This document shows positions 10,840 through 22,302 of a stretch of 64,000 nt of DNA, piece after piece. The DNA lies in contig OV277864.1 of the NCBI GenBank assembly GCA_922989275.2, positions 46,313,550 to 46,377,549 on the forward strand, given 5' to 3'. Made by a program: the position numbers and the translations under genes. The notes below the pieces were generated by a model that made no database searches, had not been told where the DNA came from, and saw only the letters and a program-made list of their open reading frames with translations. This stretch comes from Gari tellinella (Eukaryota; Mollusca; Bivalvia; Cardiida; Psammobiidae). Each line of letters begins with the position of its first letter. The first letter of the stretch is position 1.

Positions 10840-11072
10840 CAGTTGAGAAGAGTTATTATTTCGGAATAAACACGTTTACGCTAAAACTATTATTTTCATT
10901 GCAAACAGATGGGAGTTTGATCAGACGCCGGGTAACCCGGCGTCTGATCAGGCTCCAATATGTTTGCCACTCCGATTAACATAAAGAGTCAAAAATGCGA
11001 AAAGTCGTTGTTTCGACGTTTTATTACGATGCGTTTGAGTTTAAACGGGAAAAAATAACGTCTCCTCCACTG
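10840..11072. mobile_element. TM1 MITE
   Basis: Ends CAGTTGAGAAG / CTCCTCCACTG, AATAAACACGTTTACGC interior, core C1 GCAAACAGATGGGAGTTTGA, CAGACGCCGGGTAACCCGGC and the mirrored arm. Mildly diverged. Confidence 0.8.
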
Positions 11073-11116
11073 TAACAGATGCAAAGGTAATGATGGTGCT
11101 AAACAATAGCAGTTTA

Positions 11117-11640
11117 CAGTGAAGAAAACGTTATTGTGTTCCGTTTAACCCATTACCCCATAAATACGCTTTTTACCCCTTTGAATTATTACTACGCTGA
11201 AGAAAATAGTTCCACTTTTTTACAGTCATGAATATGCATTATAAGAAATATTTTGTATATTCTAGCAGATGGTAGCTACATGTAAGAGCAGGCTGAAAGT
11301 AAAGCAGAATGCACCTTAAGGTGCATTCTGCTTTACTTATAACTTGCTTTAAGTGGTCACCTATCTTCAAAACTAGAAACAGGTTATGGGGTAATGGGTT
11401 AAAGGAAATACAATGCATTTAAATATAGAACATCATAATCGTTAACGATTTGTTTTAATCTGAGTGGCGAACAGTTTGTAGCCTGATCAGATGCCGGGTT
11501 ACCTGGTGTCTTTAACCATGAATTTAAATAGCAGACAATTTTGAGTCTTGTCAGTTATCCGGCGTCTGATCTGGCTCCAAACTGTTTGCAATGTACATAC
11601 AGTATAAAAAGTCAATGCTTTTACTGGGGAAAAGTAACAT
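11117..11640. mobile_element. TM1 MITE split by a PB1 insertion
   Basis: Left end ACAGTGAAGAAAACGTTATT ends in CCGTTTAA, where PB1 (11145-11402) begins. TM1 sequence resumes after it with a core GGCGAACAGTTTGTAGCC, GATCAGATGCCGGGTTACC. The core holds an extra internal stretch (about 11505-11560) before the other arm (GATCTGGCTCCAAACTG). The right terminus is lost. Confidence 0.65.
11145..11402. mobile_element. PB1 MITE nested in TM1
   Basis: TTAACCCATTACCCCATA / TATGGGGTAATGGGTTAA with a perfect TTAA on each side. Core C2 has GCAGGCTGAAAGTAAAGC and a TGCACCTTAAGGTGCA centre. The target TTAA is the one inside TM1's subterminal GTTTAAAC. Confidence 0.88.
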
Positions 11641-12073
11641 TTTATCCAATTACAATAACATGAGCTATATCACAGTAGAATATAAGATTTAGACACTGCA
11701 AACTATGTATTCTGTATCTGATCACCGTGTCTGATGTTTTGCAATGTTAACCCATTTCAGTCTAGGGCCCCCTAAAGTATGCATTAGCAAACAGTGTAGA
11801 CAGTGTTTATCAGGGTATTGTACTGTTTTCTATGTGATATGAAACAGTTTGCTGTATGGAAAAAACATTGCAGTATCCTTAGATCACCCTTGTATATCTA
11901 CAATGTATAATGAAATATTCCAGCAGCAAGCAGATAGGGAGAGCTTATAAGCCTTATTGCAATAAACAGGCATCAATAGTTAAACTTTAAGCTTTATCCA
12001 GTTTCTAAGTTCTAAGACGCAACGAATGACATCCAACTCCGTCTTGAAAATGCCAGAAGTAAGTGCTATAGAC

Positions 12074-12327
12074 TTAACCCTTTACCCCATAACAGCGCCT
12101 TTTAGCGAATATGATTTATTCATCCGCTGAAGAAAATAGTTCCAATTTAACCAGTCATGAATATATATAATGGGGAATATTTTCTATATTCTAGCACACG
12201 GAAGCTTAAAGCTGGCTGAAAATAAGCAGAATGCGCCTTAAGGCGCATTCTACTTTACTTTCAGCCTGCTTAAAGTAGTCACCTATCTTCAATACTATAA
12301 ATAAATAGGCTATCAGGTAAAGGGTTC
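12074..12327. mobile_element. PB1 MITE
   Basis: TTAACCCTTTACCCCATA left end; the right end GGTAAAGGGTTCA carries one change in the TTAA. Interior GCGCCTTTTAGCGAATATG. Core C2 has TTAAAGCTGGCTG and ATGCGCCTTAAGGCGCAT. Confidence 0.85.
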
Positions 12328-12354
12328 ATATTGCAATTCATTAAATCTGTTTCA

Positions 12355-12450
12355 TGAATCGTCTAAGAATTGAACCAGCGACCTCCCGTTTCATAGGCTT
12401 ACGCATTGAGTATTGTCGAAATAGTCTGGTATACGATTCATCCGTGAGAA
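12355..12450 (-). repeat. Possible tRNA-derived SINE fragment
   Basis: Read on the minus strand, this has GGGAGGTCGCTGGTTCAATTC, an RNA polymerase III B-box-like GGTTCAATTC preceded by tRNA-like spacing, and ATGAATCG that can pair with CGATTCAT. The T-stem does not pair properly, so it is not an intact tRNA. Confidence 0.3.
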
Positions 12451-12554
12451 GGCATATGGTTGCTTACAGAGACCTACTTTTTATTTTGCTTTCACCCTGT
12501 ATTGAGTAGCAGTCACATTATACACCATCACCAATACTGTTTGTGTTGTAAGGA

Positions 12555-12733
12555 CAGTAAAACCTCTCTATTACGATAACTAAACCGTGTGAATTATTAT
12601 ATGTAGGTGTTTAAGACAGGTTACTGCTTAAAGAAAGGTTACAGTTTGTTTTATCATTGCTTTAACCAGTCACCTGACTGTTATACAGTAAATACGCCTT
12701 CTTTTTATTTGTCGTAATAGGGAGGTCCTACTG
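12555..12733. mobile_element. TM2 MITE
   Basis: CAGTAAAACCTCTCTATTAC / GTCGTAATAGGGAGGTCC then TACTG. Core C2-like arms CTGCTTAAAGAAAGGTTACA and CATTGCTTTAACCAGTCACC; the centre of the palindrome is shortened. Confidence 0.75.
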
Positions 12734-13084
12734 TATTTTATTATTTAAGAGTATGTGATGGTCGGCTTGGTATTGATATGTACATATATACAGTGATGAC
12801 ACAACGTAAAAGATTTGCCGACAGCTATGACAAATGGAAATCCTAATACAGTGAATCCTGTGCTAAGCGAGGACTAAAAACATGTGAAGTGGAAATATTG
12901 CAGACAGGTGACGGCTGATAGCAGGATACACGTAATGCAGAAAGCTACTATTGAAACTGTCTGCATGTATGTCATACATTTGGAAGTAACTTTTTATATC
13001 AGTCTTATTGACCTCTGAAGTTTCAAATAGAGAGTTTCAGTGGTCAATTACATCTCCTCTATATTTGAATACTTGTGGCTGCTG

Positions 13085-13180
13085 TGTTCAATGTATTGCA
13101 AAATGACGAACAATGCAGAACCGGTCAGATGGCTCCTATAGGAGCCCTATGATCTTTGTTTACACTATTTGTTCATGACA
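13085..13180. repeat. PB3-type palindrome relic
   Basis: CAAAATGACGAACAATGCAG, CAGATGGCTCCTATAGGAGC and CTATTTGTTCATGACAG. Only the central part of a PB3 element is recognisable. Confidence 0.5.
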
Positions 13181-13228
13181 GATTCCTTGAATGCTTGAAT
13201 CCTTCATAGACATATTAAACTGTAGGTA

Positions 13229-13474
13229 CAGTGGAGAAAACATTATTCTTTCCCAATTAACGCGTTTACGCTAAAACTATTATTTCAATTGCAAACTGTT
13301 TGGAGCCAGATCAGACGCCGGGTTACCAGGCGTCTGATTCGGCTCCAAACCGTTTGCCACTCAGATTAAAATGCACATATAGAATTGTCAAAAAGTTGTC
13401 AAAATCTCCATTTTATTAGAAGGCGTTTGAGTTTCGTTTGCGTAAAACGGGAAAGAATAACGTTTTCCCCACTG
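13229..13474. mobile_element. TM1 MITE, full length (246 bp)
   Basis: TA-flanked CAGTGGAGAAAACATTATTC / GAATAACGTTTTCCCCACTG. Core C1 GCAAACTGTTTGGAGCC, GATCAGACGCCGGGTTACC and the mirrored arm. The same length as six other copies in the window. Confidence 0.9.
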
Positions 13475-13718
13475 TACTGTGCATGTGCATCATTAGGTTT
13501 TCGATTTATATTTGTTATGATTTAATGTCGTTTTAAAAGTTCCAGTAAACTATTAGCAGATAATCTCAACATCCCTGTATGCACTGTTTCAGGCTAAAAT
13601 TGACAACTGGGTAGAACCACCGGCCTTCCGTAAGCCGGCTTGAAGTCTTCCTCACATGAAACATTGGCAGTGCCCAGACTTGTATTCGATCCCACCGCAT
13701 CACTAGGAGTTTTATTGA

Positions 13719-13918
13719 TTAACCCATTACCCTATTAATACATGTACTCCCGTTTTGTCCTTTATTTTATTTCCCCACTGACGAATGATAATTCTAATTG
13801 ATACAGACATAAGTATGCACATTACTAAATATTTTTCCCTCACAGATGGTAGACCAACCTACTTGCAGTGGTCACTTGTCTTCAAATTTAGAAGCAGAAA
13901 ATGCGGTTATGAGTTTAC
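13719..13918. mobile_element. PB1 MITE lacking its palindrome
   Basis: Left end TTAACCCATTACCC; right end GCGGTTATGAGTTTA. The PB1 interior is kept up to CAGATGGTAG and resumes at CAGTGGTCACTTGTCTTC, but the C2 palindrome between them is gone. Confidence 0.65.
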
Positions 13919-14114
13919 CACTAAGCACGTTTTACTGTACTAACAGAGGCATTACGCACACCATGACAGCCTAAATCGAGTTATTGTATTACAAGGCATT
14001 AACATCACGTCACCCTTTATGCATTATTCATGGTACATACATATAGAGATAGTCACCGAGGTAGCCTTCAGCATAGTACATGTAAGAATACCATGGAACA
14101 CAATAGAATATGTA

Positions 14115-14352
14115 TTAACCCATTACCCCATATCCTATTTCTAGTTTTGAAAACAGGTATCCACTTAAAGCAGGTTGAAAGTAAAGCAGCATGCACCTTA
14201 AGGCGCATTTCGCTTTACTTCTAGCCTGCTTTAAGCTATTATCTGCTAGAATAAGGACTTTTTTCTCATAGAACACAATCATAACTTAATAAATTTATTC
14301 TGTGGACGAAAAATTAGAGGGAAACAGGCGTATTTATGGGATAATGGATTAA
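14115..14352. mobile_element. PB1 MITE (reverse)
   Basis: TTAACCCATTACCCCATA / GGGATAATGGATTAA. Core C2 CTTAAAGCAGGTTGAAAG with a GCACCTTAAGGCGC centre. TTAA at both ends. Confidence 0.85.
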
Positions 14353-14459
14353 GCCTTACACTGCTAACTTTCCAAATGAACTCTTCCGTTTTCTAAATAT
14401 TGACCAGTTTACAACAAATAAATATTTAGGGGTTTATGCCAAATATCTTTATAGAATTA

Positions 14460-14530
14460 TGTCAAACAGTGTAGATCCTGATCAAAGGGCTCCTATAGGA
14501 ACGCTCTGCACTGTTTGTCATTTTGCAATA
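14460..14530. repeat. PB3-type C1 palindrome
   Basis: CAAACAGTGTAGATCCTGAT, GGGCTCCTATAGGA and CACTGTTTGTCATTTTGCAA. An orphan core. Confidence 0.5.
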
Positions 14531-14743
14531 ATTATACTGTAAACAACAACCTTTTAAACTAGTCAAATATAGAATGATGTAACTGGAAACTGGACGATTC
14601 AGAGGTTGCCTTCAGCACTGTATAAAGCACTGTGGAACACACAATAAACATATTATGTCTTATTCTGCAGATTTTCCTTTAGGGCTCTTCAGTTTGCACG
14701 TGTCCTGTTTAGGTAAAATAACTGAAGTAATATCGTTATAGTT

Positions 14744-14805
14744 GTCAAACAGATAGGGACCTGGTCAGACTCGTGTTACGCGGCGTCTGATTAAGATCCA
14801 AATTA
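14744..14805. repeat. PB2-type C1 palindrome relic
   Basis: GTCAAACAGATAGGGACCTG, GTTACGCGGCGTCTGATTA and ATCCAAATTA. Orphan core without ends. Confidence 0.45.
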
Positions 14806-14908
14806 TATATAAATAATTAGGACACTGAAGGGTTTTACATGTACTAGGCATTTGATTAGGGTATTATGGAACTCCTTTCAGCGTTTATTCACTCCAACAA
14901 CAGGCTTC

Positions 14909-15134
14909 TTAACACTTTCCCCATATCAACTTTCTAGTTTTGAAGACATGTAAGCATTTAAAGCAGGTTGAAAGTAAAGCAAAATGCTTTACTTTCAGCC
15001 TTCTTTAAGTTACCATCTGCTAACGGATAAAAACATTTCTTTTGATACATATTGACTGTATAAACTATTTTCTACAGTGACTGTGGATGAACAATTTAAA
15101 TGCCCTAAAATGCGCTTATGGGAGAAAGGGTTAA
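14909..15134. mobile_element. PB1 MITE (reverse, short palindrome)
   Basis: TTAACACTTTCCCC / GGGAGAAAGGGTTAA. The C2 arms meet almost directly (AAGCAAAATGCTTTACTTTC), so the GC-rich centre of the palindrome has been lost. Confidence 0.8.
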
Positions 15135-15261
15135 ACGTGTAGTCAACTGGCTTCTTAAAAATGTTAGTGTAGTCGACAATCTTCAAGAGGGCAATACTAT
15201 GACAGTGATCGAGTACAAACAGCAATTGGATTCGGCTAGTACTATACGACATTTGCATACA

Positions 15262-15440
15262 TTTATCCCCTTCACTGCCATGACGTCATCAGCATTTCAC
15301 ACTTGTCATCTGCTTTTATTTAAAAAAATATTTTTTATGCATTTTGATATTAGAAATATTAAATGAGTGTCAAATGGTTTGGATCCTCTTAAGACTCTGC
15401 CTTGCGCGGCGTCTGGTCAGGATTCAAACTATTTGAGAGA
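15262..15440. repeat. PB2 MITE relic
   Basis: CCCCTTCACTGCCATGACGT at the left, GAGTGTCAAATGGTTTGGAT, CGCGGCGTCTGGTCAGG, then AAACTATTTGAGAG. The right end is missing. Confidence 0.55.
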
Positions 15441-15779
15441 CACATATATGCAAATAACCATTTTTTCTCGGGTTAAGACAGTGGAGAGGTTAAAGTCCCA
15501 TTGTGTTTTCAGACCTTTTCATAATGTCTGAAATACAATAACGGTTAATAATAATGTTTGAACATTCTAATGGGCCAAACTGATCTATGAAATGATGAAG
15601 ACGGACCTAAATCACCAAAAAGGGCGATTTAAAATCATAACAAACCGAAAATAGAGCGTCTGCCATAAACCTTACCACACGGCTTAGTATCACGTGATAC
15701 AGCCGGAGTCAACATCACCGTGTGCAACCGCAATTACCTTCGACGGTCAATCCATCAGTCAGTTAGACTATCACACTTT

Positions 15780-18700
15780 TTTGTCCGCTCTCTAACTCGA
15801 ATATCTTTTATCCGATCTTCCACAAACTTGCTGAAAATGTTCATTGATATAAAATCAAGGTTTAGTTTGATTACTACTAAAATCGCATTAGGTGTTTTTG
15901 AGTTATTGCCTGTTAATTTATAAAAAATGACTGTTTCAGTCATTTTTGCACTCTAAAACAAACAGTTTTTATCGGATATTCACCAAACATGCTGAAAATA
16001 TTTATTTATATAAAATTCAGGTCTAGTTTGATTATTACTAAAATCGCATGTGGCATACCTAGCTCAGCACATTATTACATTTTTTGGGGTGAATCATGCA
16101 CTTAGTGATACAAGCATCAAACTTGGCACACTTGCACTTCTATCTGTAGTATTTCATAAAAGCCCGTTAGCCACTTGAAAAAATCAAAATGGCGGCCATT
16201 TTTCAAGATGGCCGCCATAACAGGTTCGAAAATACAGTTTTGTTGCTAATATTTGACATATATGGCCGTTCTTTACAGTTTTCGTGTCTAAGTATATGTT
16301 TTAAAGTATAAGGAAACTCATTAAGTCAATTTCAAAGTGTTTTAAAACTTACTTTATCATGTAATGGCAAATTTGTGACAAAAATACATAGTTTTTTCGA
16401 AGATGGCTACTATTTTTGGTTCAAATTTACGATTCTCTTTCTTACTTTTGACGTACATTGCCATGGTTCTAAATTATTGAGTCAAAAGATATTTTTACAG
16501 CAGAAGGAAGCTAATTTTGTCAGCATCAGACTGCTGTGTTTGCACAATAACACATTTTTGACAAAAGACAGTCTATTATTAAAAAATTACTTAACTGCGT
16601 AATGACAAATTTGTTGAGTTAGTTTGCATATGTTTGCCAACATAGTCTCTAATGTAGAATATCTTTTCTTACATCTGGTTTATATGACGATTTGTCATAT
16701 TTTTTGGTGTCAAAGAATGTTTTAAACAGGCTTAGAAAACTATTCATGGGAGCCTCCGGTCGGTTAGAAACTCATATCATTGTCTAATGACCTATTTTAA
16801 CCACACATATATTTAAACTCCGTAGCTGACCAAAGCTTGTTGTCTGTTGTTATGTGACTGCTTATGCTGAATGTAGGTGCTGTTTTCTCACATTTACAAT
16901 TTCATTTATCTGAACAATGATTGCCCAAACTATATTACTTTACCATACAATATTCTACCTTTCAAGTAAACTGTAAAGTCTTGAATATGTTTCTTATTTC
17001 TCAATTTAAATATAATTGAATTTAGAAAACAAACATAATTCCATAATTATCAAACATAACAATTAATCCCTGTACCAACAACAGACATCATGCTAATTCT
17101 GAAGATCATTTAACCACTTTGTAACTTCTTACCAGAAAAAGTACATGTGTATGTAAGACGCAGGTACATGTATCTGCACTCCGGCACATGTTATAAATGT
17201 GACCAAAATTTAATAGTCTAGCATATCCCAATAGTCATTATTATATTTAAATCAAACAATGTGCCTACAGAGTTGATGCCCAATATGACTCATGTCCATA
17301 GTAATAGTGACTAGATAATTCATGGATACCATTTATCTTACTACTGCATGCGCGTGTAAGTAATCATGTGAACAAGGGAGCATCTGATAAATTGGTTAAT
17401 ATCGTTCAAAATTCAGACGAGTAATCGGACGACAAACCAGTGTTTCTTATTATGTTTTGAAGAAAATCAAAATTTCGAAGTAAAAGATGTGGTGGTTGAA
17501 TTTGAAAAAAATAAATGAATGTACCCAACACCTAAATTACTGATTATTTCTTGTAGGAATTACTTATGGGTCTTGGTGGCTCATGCATTAAAAGTATCGG
17601 GACACTGGTTAAACTGATTTTTACAACAGAGAAAGGGGCCATTTTACACCAATGAATATGGATTAAGCGTCTTTTGCATGAAACAGAAATACATTTGCTT
17701 ATATGTTTTAGATATGTGTCTGTATAGTAGGTAAAAGTCAACAAAATGTATCCTTTAATGTTTCATCTTGGACAGTTTTAATTTCTGCACAAACAACATC
17801 TTCATTAAGTTTGGTATATGTACACCAGATGTTCACTGTTAATAAAGAAAGGCTGCGCCATGAAAATAGTTGAAGGCAGTGTGGACCCCTTTCAATAAAA
17901 TCAGATTTAAGCAATGTTAAGAAATATACTTTACACAATAAGTCTTGTCTCTTCTCCAAAGTAATACATGCAACCATTTGAAAGTATGAACCTTAAAACT
18001 CTGCATGAATCTTTTTAAAGAATTTCCATTCCTGAGTTTGGTGTAAAAGTCGTAACAGTTCTGGGACGGGTGTATAGTCAACCTACTCTGACAACAGACT
18101 TTTAAAAGCGATGTGATGATACATAGTCAAAGATAGCATACGTTTTCTTGTGGTACCATTGCATAAAGACATAACGTTTCAGCTGTTTGCTAAAGCTATT
18201 TGATGTGGACACATAATACTGTTAATATCATATTTGAGATTGATCCCTGTGTAATCTTCAACAGCATTTTAGAAATTATACAATGTTAACATGTGTGTGC
18301 ACACATGTTCATGCATGAAATGCAAGCAAAAATTTCATGTGGATGTGAATTTCAAATGCTAATTCAAACTATCTTGTTCTACAGAAATTGTTGGTTGCAA
18401 TTTGTCAACGGTCAAACTTGAGCTAGTTTCACGCCAAATTTCCATACAAGAAAGAGAAAAGGCTGCATAGAATACATAAACTGAAAGATATGGTGCATGT
18501 GCATGTGCAAAGTCCAGTCTATAATCATAACTCATAATGTACAAGCAATAAAATCTGGAAATCATTGCATCAATTATGCCAAGTCATGGGATAAGATTAT
18601 TGTGTTTGTTTGGACATGTTAGCTTGATAGTATAGACCTTAAGGTGCAGTTCCTAAAGGTCAAGCCCCTCTGTTTGAACATGCCAAATGTTCTGCATACC

Positions 18701-20760
18701 AAATACATGTAGCTTGTGTCATGATAGAAATATCTCATAGAGTTGGAATGAATGAAACACTGTTGATACATTGGACAACCCTGTTACCTAGTGAAATGAT
18801 TGCAAATACCCGATTAAACATAGATACTAAAGTAAACTGTTAGCAGTGACAGATGCAAGTACATGTATTTACGATGTGGCCTTCCTTGTTCAGACTAATA
18901 TACCGATATTTGGACATGTGAAAATGAACACCTACATAAGTATAAGCGATTATACACCAACTCCAGCATGTACACTAAGAAATTACATGTACTGCTAAAA
19001 TAGTCATAACCCACATATTATAATAAGTCACTACCCAAAAGAACAAGATTCTTAATAAAGAAAATGATCACATAATTAGCTTTCTGTGCTCTTATCATAA
19101 TGCTTTGACACCAAAAGTATGACAAGAGGCCAGAAGTATATAGAAAAGATCAGAAAGGATATTAATCACTATTGTAAAAAGAAACGATTATCTGTGAGCA
19201 AAAAACACTTATTTTGTCTAGATTGGTAATTGTGCAATAAAATTAGTTTCAATTCAGAAAGAAGTTGTCTGAATTAGCTTCCTTATACCTTATGACATCT
19301 ATGTTGACACAAAAACATAAATGTTGATCAAATTTAAGAAATGATTTTGCATACCAATATAAAATGGTGGCCATTTTGAAAACAAACGATGTAGCTTTGC
19401 CATTTTGCATTAAAGTAAACTTTTGTTCAGCTTGAGTTTGACTGAATTGGCCTCCTTATGCTTAAAATCAATTTTTTAGTGAAATTTGGTCAAACATATC
19501 AAATGTTAGAAAAGAATTGGTCAACGATCATAGTCGATTATAAAATCTCTTCAGAGCTTATGTTACTAGTATATGTATTGCCGACTAAAAAATAAACCTT
19601 ATCATAATTATGTTATCTTAACGAGAACCAGCAATGGCAGTCATCTTGAAAAAAATGGAGGCCTCTTTGATTTTACGTGGCTAACGGCTTTTGTTTAAAG
19701 TAGGGTCATACCAGTATACATACCAAATTTGATGCTTGTATCACCAAGTTCGTGGGTTTTTTTTAGCACTGATGTGTACATATTTATGTAGTTGTAATGT
19801 GCAAAATAGCATCTTCAGACAAAAGCAATTGAAAACAATATCATTAAATAATATGACAGAAGGTAAAGTGAGTGTATAATCTATAAAAACCCTGTGAATT
19901 TGGTTTTTACCTTGACACACACTTCGTTTTTGTACAGTTTTGCTTGTAATACGATTAAATAAACTTCTTACAAGTCTATGGATCACATAAATAGCTTCTA
20001 GATCTATATGCTTGCAAACATATAATTAGACACCAAAAGTTTGAAAATCGGCTAAATATGTCCGATGTTAGAGATAAAACTGTATAAAAGAACCGGAAAC
20101 GGCGGCCATCTTGGAAAATGGCCGCCATTTTGAATTTTGACGTGGCTAACGGGCTTTTTGTTGAAAGTAGGGGCATACCAGTATACATACCAAATTTGAT
20201 GCTTGTATCACCAAGTGCATGGTTTTTGTAATAATGTGCCCAGCTAACCTAAGTTTTTGCCCTTTATGTATTAAAAAATGACTGTTTTCAGCAAAGTTTG
20301 CTCTCTAACACAAATACGTTTTATTGGATCTTCACCAAATTTGCTGAAAATATTTATTGATATAATATCAAGGTTTAGTATGATTACTACTAAAAGCGCA
20401 TATGGTATATCTAAGTTATTGTCTGTTTATTAATGAAAAATGACGGTTTCAGTCACTTTTTGCACTCTAACACATACAGTTTTTATCGGATATTCATTAA
20501 ACTTGCTGAAAATGTTTAAGTATATAAAATTTAGGTTTAGTTTGATTATTACAAAAATCGCATGTGGCATATCTGAGTTTTTGCCCTTTATGTATTAAAA
20601 AATGACTGTTTCAGCATTTTTCAGCAATAACTCAGACATGCCTTATGCGATTTTGCTAGTTATTGAACATGACCTAGATTCTATACTAATAAACATTTGT
20701 AGCAAGTTTGGTGAATATCCAAAAAGAAATGTTTGAGTTAGAGAGCGGACAAGGCTGAAA
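15780..20760. mobile_element. About 5-kb element with long complex inverted repeats
   Basis: GTCCGCTCTCTAACTC near 15782 is mirrored by GAGTTAGAGAGCGGAC near 20736. GTGATACAAGCATCAAA near 16108 mirrors TTTGATGCTTGTATCAC near 20197. Further in, GCGGCCAT-type sequence and GAAGCTAATT / AATTAGCTTCC pair across the middle. Each arm contains subrepeats (ATCGGATATTCACCAAAC, TAAAATCGCATGTGGCATA). The 2.5-kb interior has no ORF above about 80 codons and no recognisable transposase. It is probably a non-autonomous DNA transposon. The exact ends and target duplication are not resolved. Confidence 0.7.
16600..19080. other. Interior of the 5-kb inverted-repeat element
   Basis: No coding similarity and no palindromic MITE is visible here, which contrasts with the flanks. 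Only short spurious ORFs occur. Confidence 0.5.
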
Positions 20761-20861
20761 CAGTCATTTTCAGCAAGCTCAAGGTATACATTCTCTATAG
20801 TTTTTTTGACCGTTTACCCACAGTGAAAGATATGTACACGTTGTTATTGAATCTCATAGTG

Positions 20862-20966
20862 TTTAACCCTGTGCCTACTTTACGGAGTTTACAAACTATT
20901 TGAATCTAAAAAGACGCCGCGTAACGTGGCGTCTCATCTGGATCCAAACTATTTGACACTCGTCTT
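20862..20966. repeat. PB2 MITE relic
   Basis: TTAACCCTGTGCC, TACAAACTATTTGAATC, AAGACGCCGCGTAACG and GATCCAAACTATTTGACACT. It abuts the PB3 element that starts at 20965. Confidence 0.55.
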
Positions 20967-21215
20967 AACTCTTTCCTCCCTGAAACTTTAAATGGAAAAT
21001 TCCAGTTTCCATTTTAGTCTAGTCCATTTCTGACTTTTAAGGGTTGTTTTTGTCAATGTTTGGCATTGTGACAAACAGTGAAGAACCTGATCAGAGGGCT
21101 CCTATCGGAGCCCTCTGATCAGGGTATTCACTGTTTGCATAGGACAAGTGTACTATTCACATGTACACTGTTTGAAAAGCATGCCTATATGCGGGACTAG
21201 GGTTCAAAGAGTTAA
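20965..21215. mobile_element. PB3 MITE, full length (251 bp)
   Basis: TTAACTCTTTCCTCCCTGAA / CTAGGGTTCAAAGAGTTAA with TTAA at both ends. Core: AAACAGTGAAGAACCTGATC, AGAGGGCTCCTATCGGAGCC, mirrored. Next to it is a second hairpin CATGTACACTG and CATGCCTATATGCGGG. Confidence 0.88.
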
Positions 21216-21344
21216 GGTTTGTTTAATTAAAACAATGCATAAATCTAAACTGAACACATTTTGCAGACGACAATGTCGAAGCAGACGTCTGTGCAGCAGA
21301 ATAAGGGTTATCCAGATGTTCCAGCTAAACATGTAAGCGAGAGT

Positions 21345-21530
21345 AATCTGAACCAATCTAACATTTTCTCACTCATTTCAGCACCGAATGCTATGGTGTT
21401 ACTACTGATTAAACCGTCTATTCGAGACACGTTTAATGAGTATGACACCATTGGGTTTAAAAGCAGAAATAAAGATTTAAGTTTTCGAAATACTTCCGTT
21501 ATCTGGAGCCCTGTATTTACAGAGTTGTCC
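21345..21530. repeat. Foldback repeat, copy 1
   Basis: Contains ACATTTTCTCACTC, CACCGAATGCTATGGTG mirrored by ACACCATTGGGTTT, AAATAAAGATTTAAGTTTT and TTATCTGGAGCCCTG. The same blocks occur at 30218-30420, so this is a dispersed foldback family, not a gene, despite a 99-codon ORF. Confidence 0.55.
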
Positions 21531-21837
21531 TTCTTTCCATTCACAAGGGAGGCTTTTTAATTGGTGCTAGCACAAAAATATTATAAATAAAATTTAAAAA
21601 GCGAATTGCTTAGATAAAACGTTTTTTTGTAAAAGAATCACGTCCCACGTAGTTCAAATGGGACCCCAAACAACCGTTTTATGCAGGTTTCTCAAAAGCA
21701 CAATGCGGCTTTAACGTGAGTCTTTTACATGAAAGTGGAAATAGCGTTATGCGTTCGCAATAAACAAACTAAGACGAAAGCATTGCAAATACTTTGGAGC
21801 TAGATCATGTTGTTTGCCACCAAGATTACCGTTACCA

Positions 21838-22095
21838 TTAACTCGTTACCATTTTTCAGTTTATTTAGTTTCTATACCTGCGTTTTGTTGCCTGTTATGA
21901 GGGACATATCTGCTTCATTTTTGTTGTTTGCAAGATCGTTCCAAAGTAAGATTCATTGTAGTATGACTTAAAACATATCGATACGAGTGTCAAACAGTTT
22001 GGATCCTGATCAGACGCCGCGTTACGCGGCGTCTAATCAGGATCCAAACTGTTTGCAAACGCGCTTTTAGGCGTCATTGAAGATGAAAGGGTTAA
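21838..22095. mobile_element. PB2 MITE
   Basis: TTAACTCGTTACC / GATGAAAGGGTTAA. Core C1 of PB2 type, almost perfect: GTCAAACAGTTTGGATCC, GATCAGACGCCGCGTTACGC, mirrored. Confidence 0.8.
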
Positions 22096-22302
22096 TCCAT
22101 TTGTGACCATGAGTTCATACATGGGGCATAGGCAAACAGTGTAGACAAACTCTGATCAGACGCTAAATAATACAGCGTCTGATCAGTCTTCACTGTTTGC
22201 TGATAGAAATTTCAATAAAAACAAACTGAAAATGAAATTTTAACTGGGCAACTCTTCGATCAAAAATGGATTATATAAGCTTGGAATAATCCACTTGGCG
22301 CA
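22096..22302. mobile_element. Family E palindromic MITE
   Basis: CCATTTGTGACCATGAG, CATGGGGCATAGGCAAACAG, TGTAGACAAACTCTGATCAG, GACGCTAAATAATACAGCGT, mirrored, then AAAATGAAATTTTAACTGGG and GAATAATCCACTTGGCG. The same family occurs at 44882, 45340, 40650 and 62395. Confidence 0.65.

Noticed and set aside
12355..12450. Possible tRNA gene on the minus strand
   Set aside because: A B-box-like GGTTCAATTC and a pairing outer stem are present, but the T-stem and anticodon stem do not pair. Kept only as a weak SINE-like relic.
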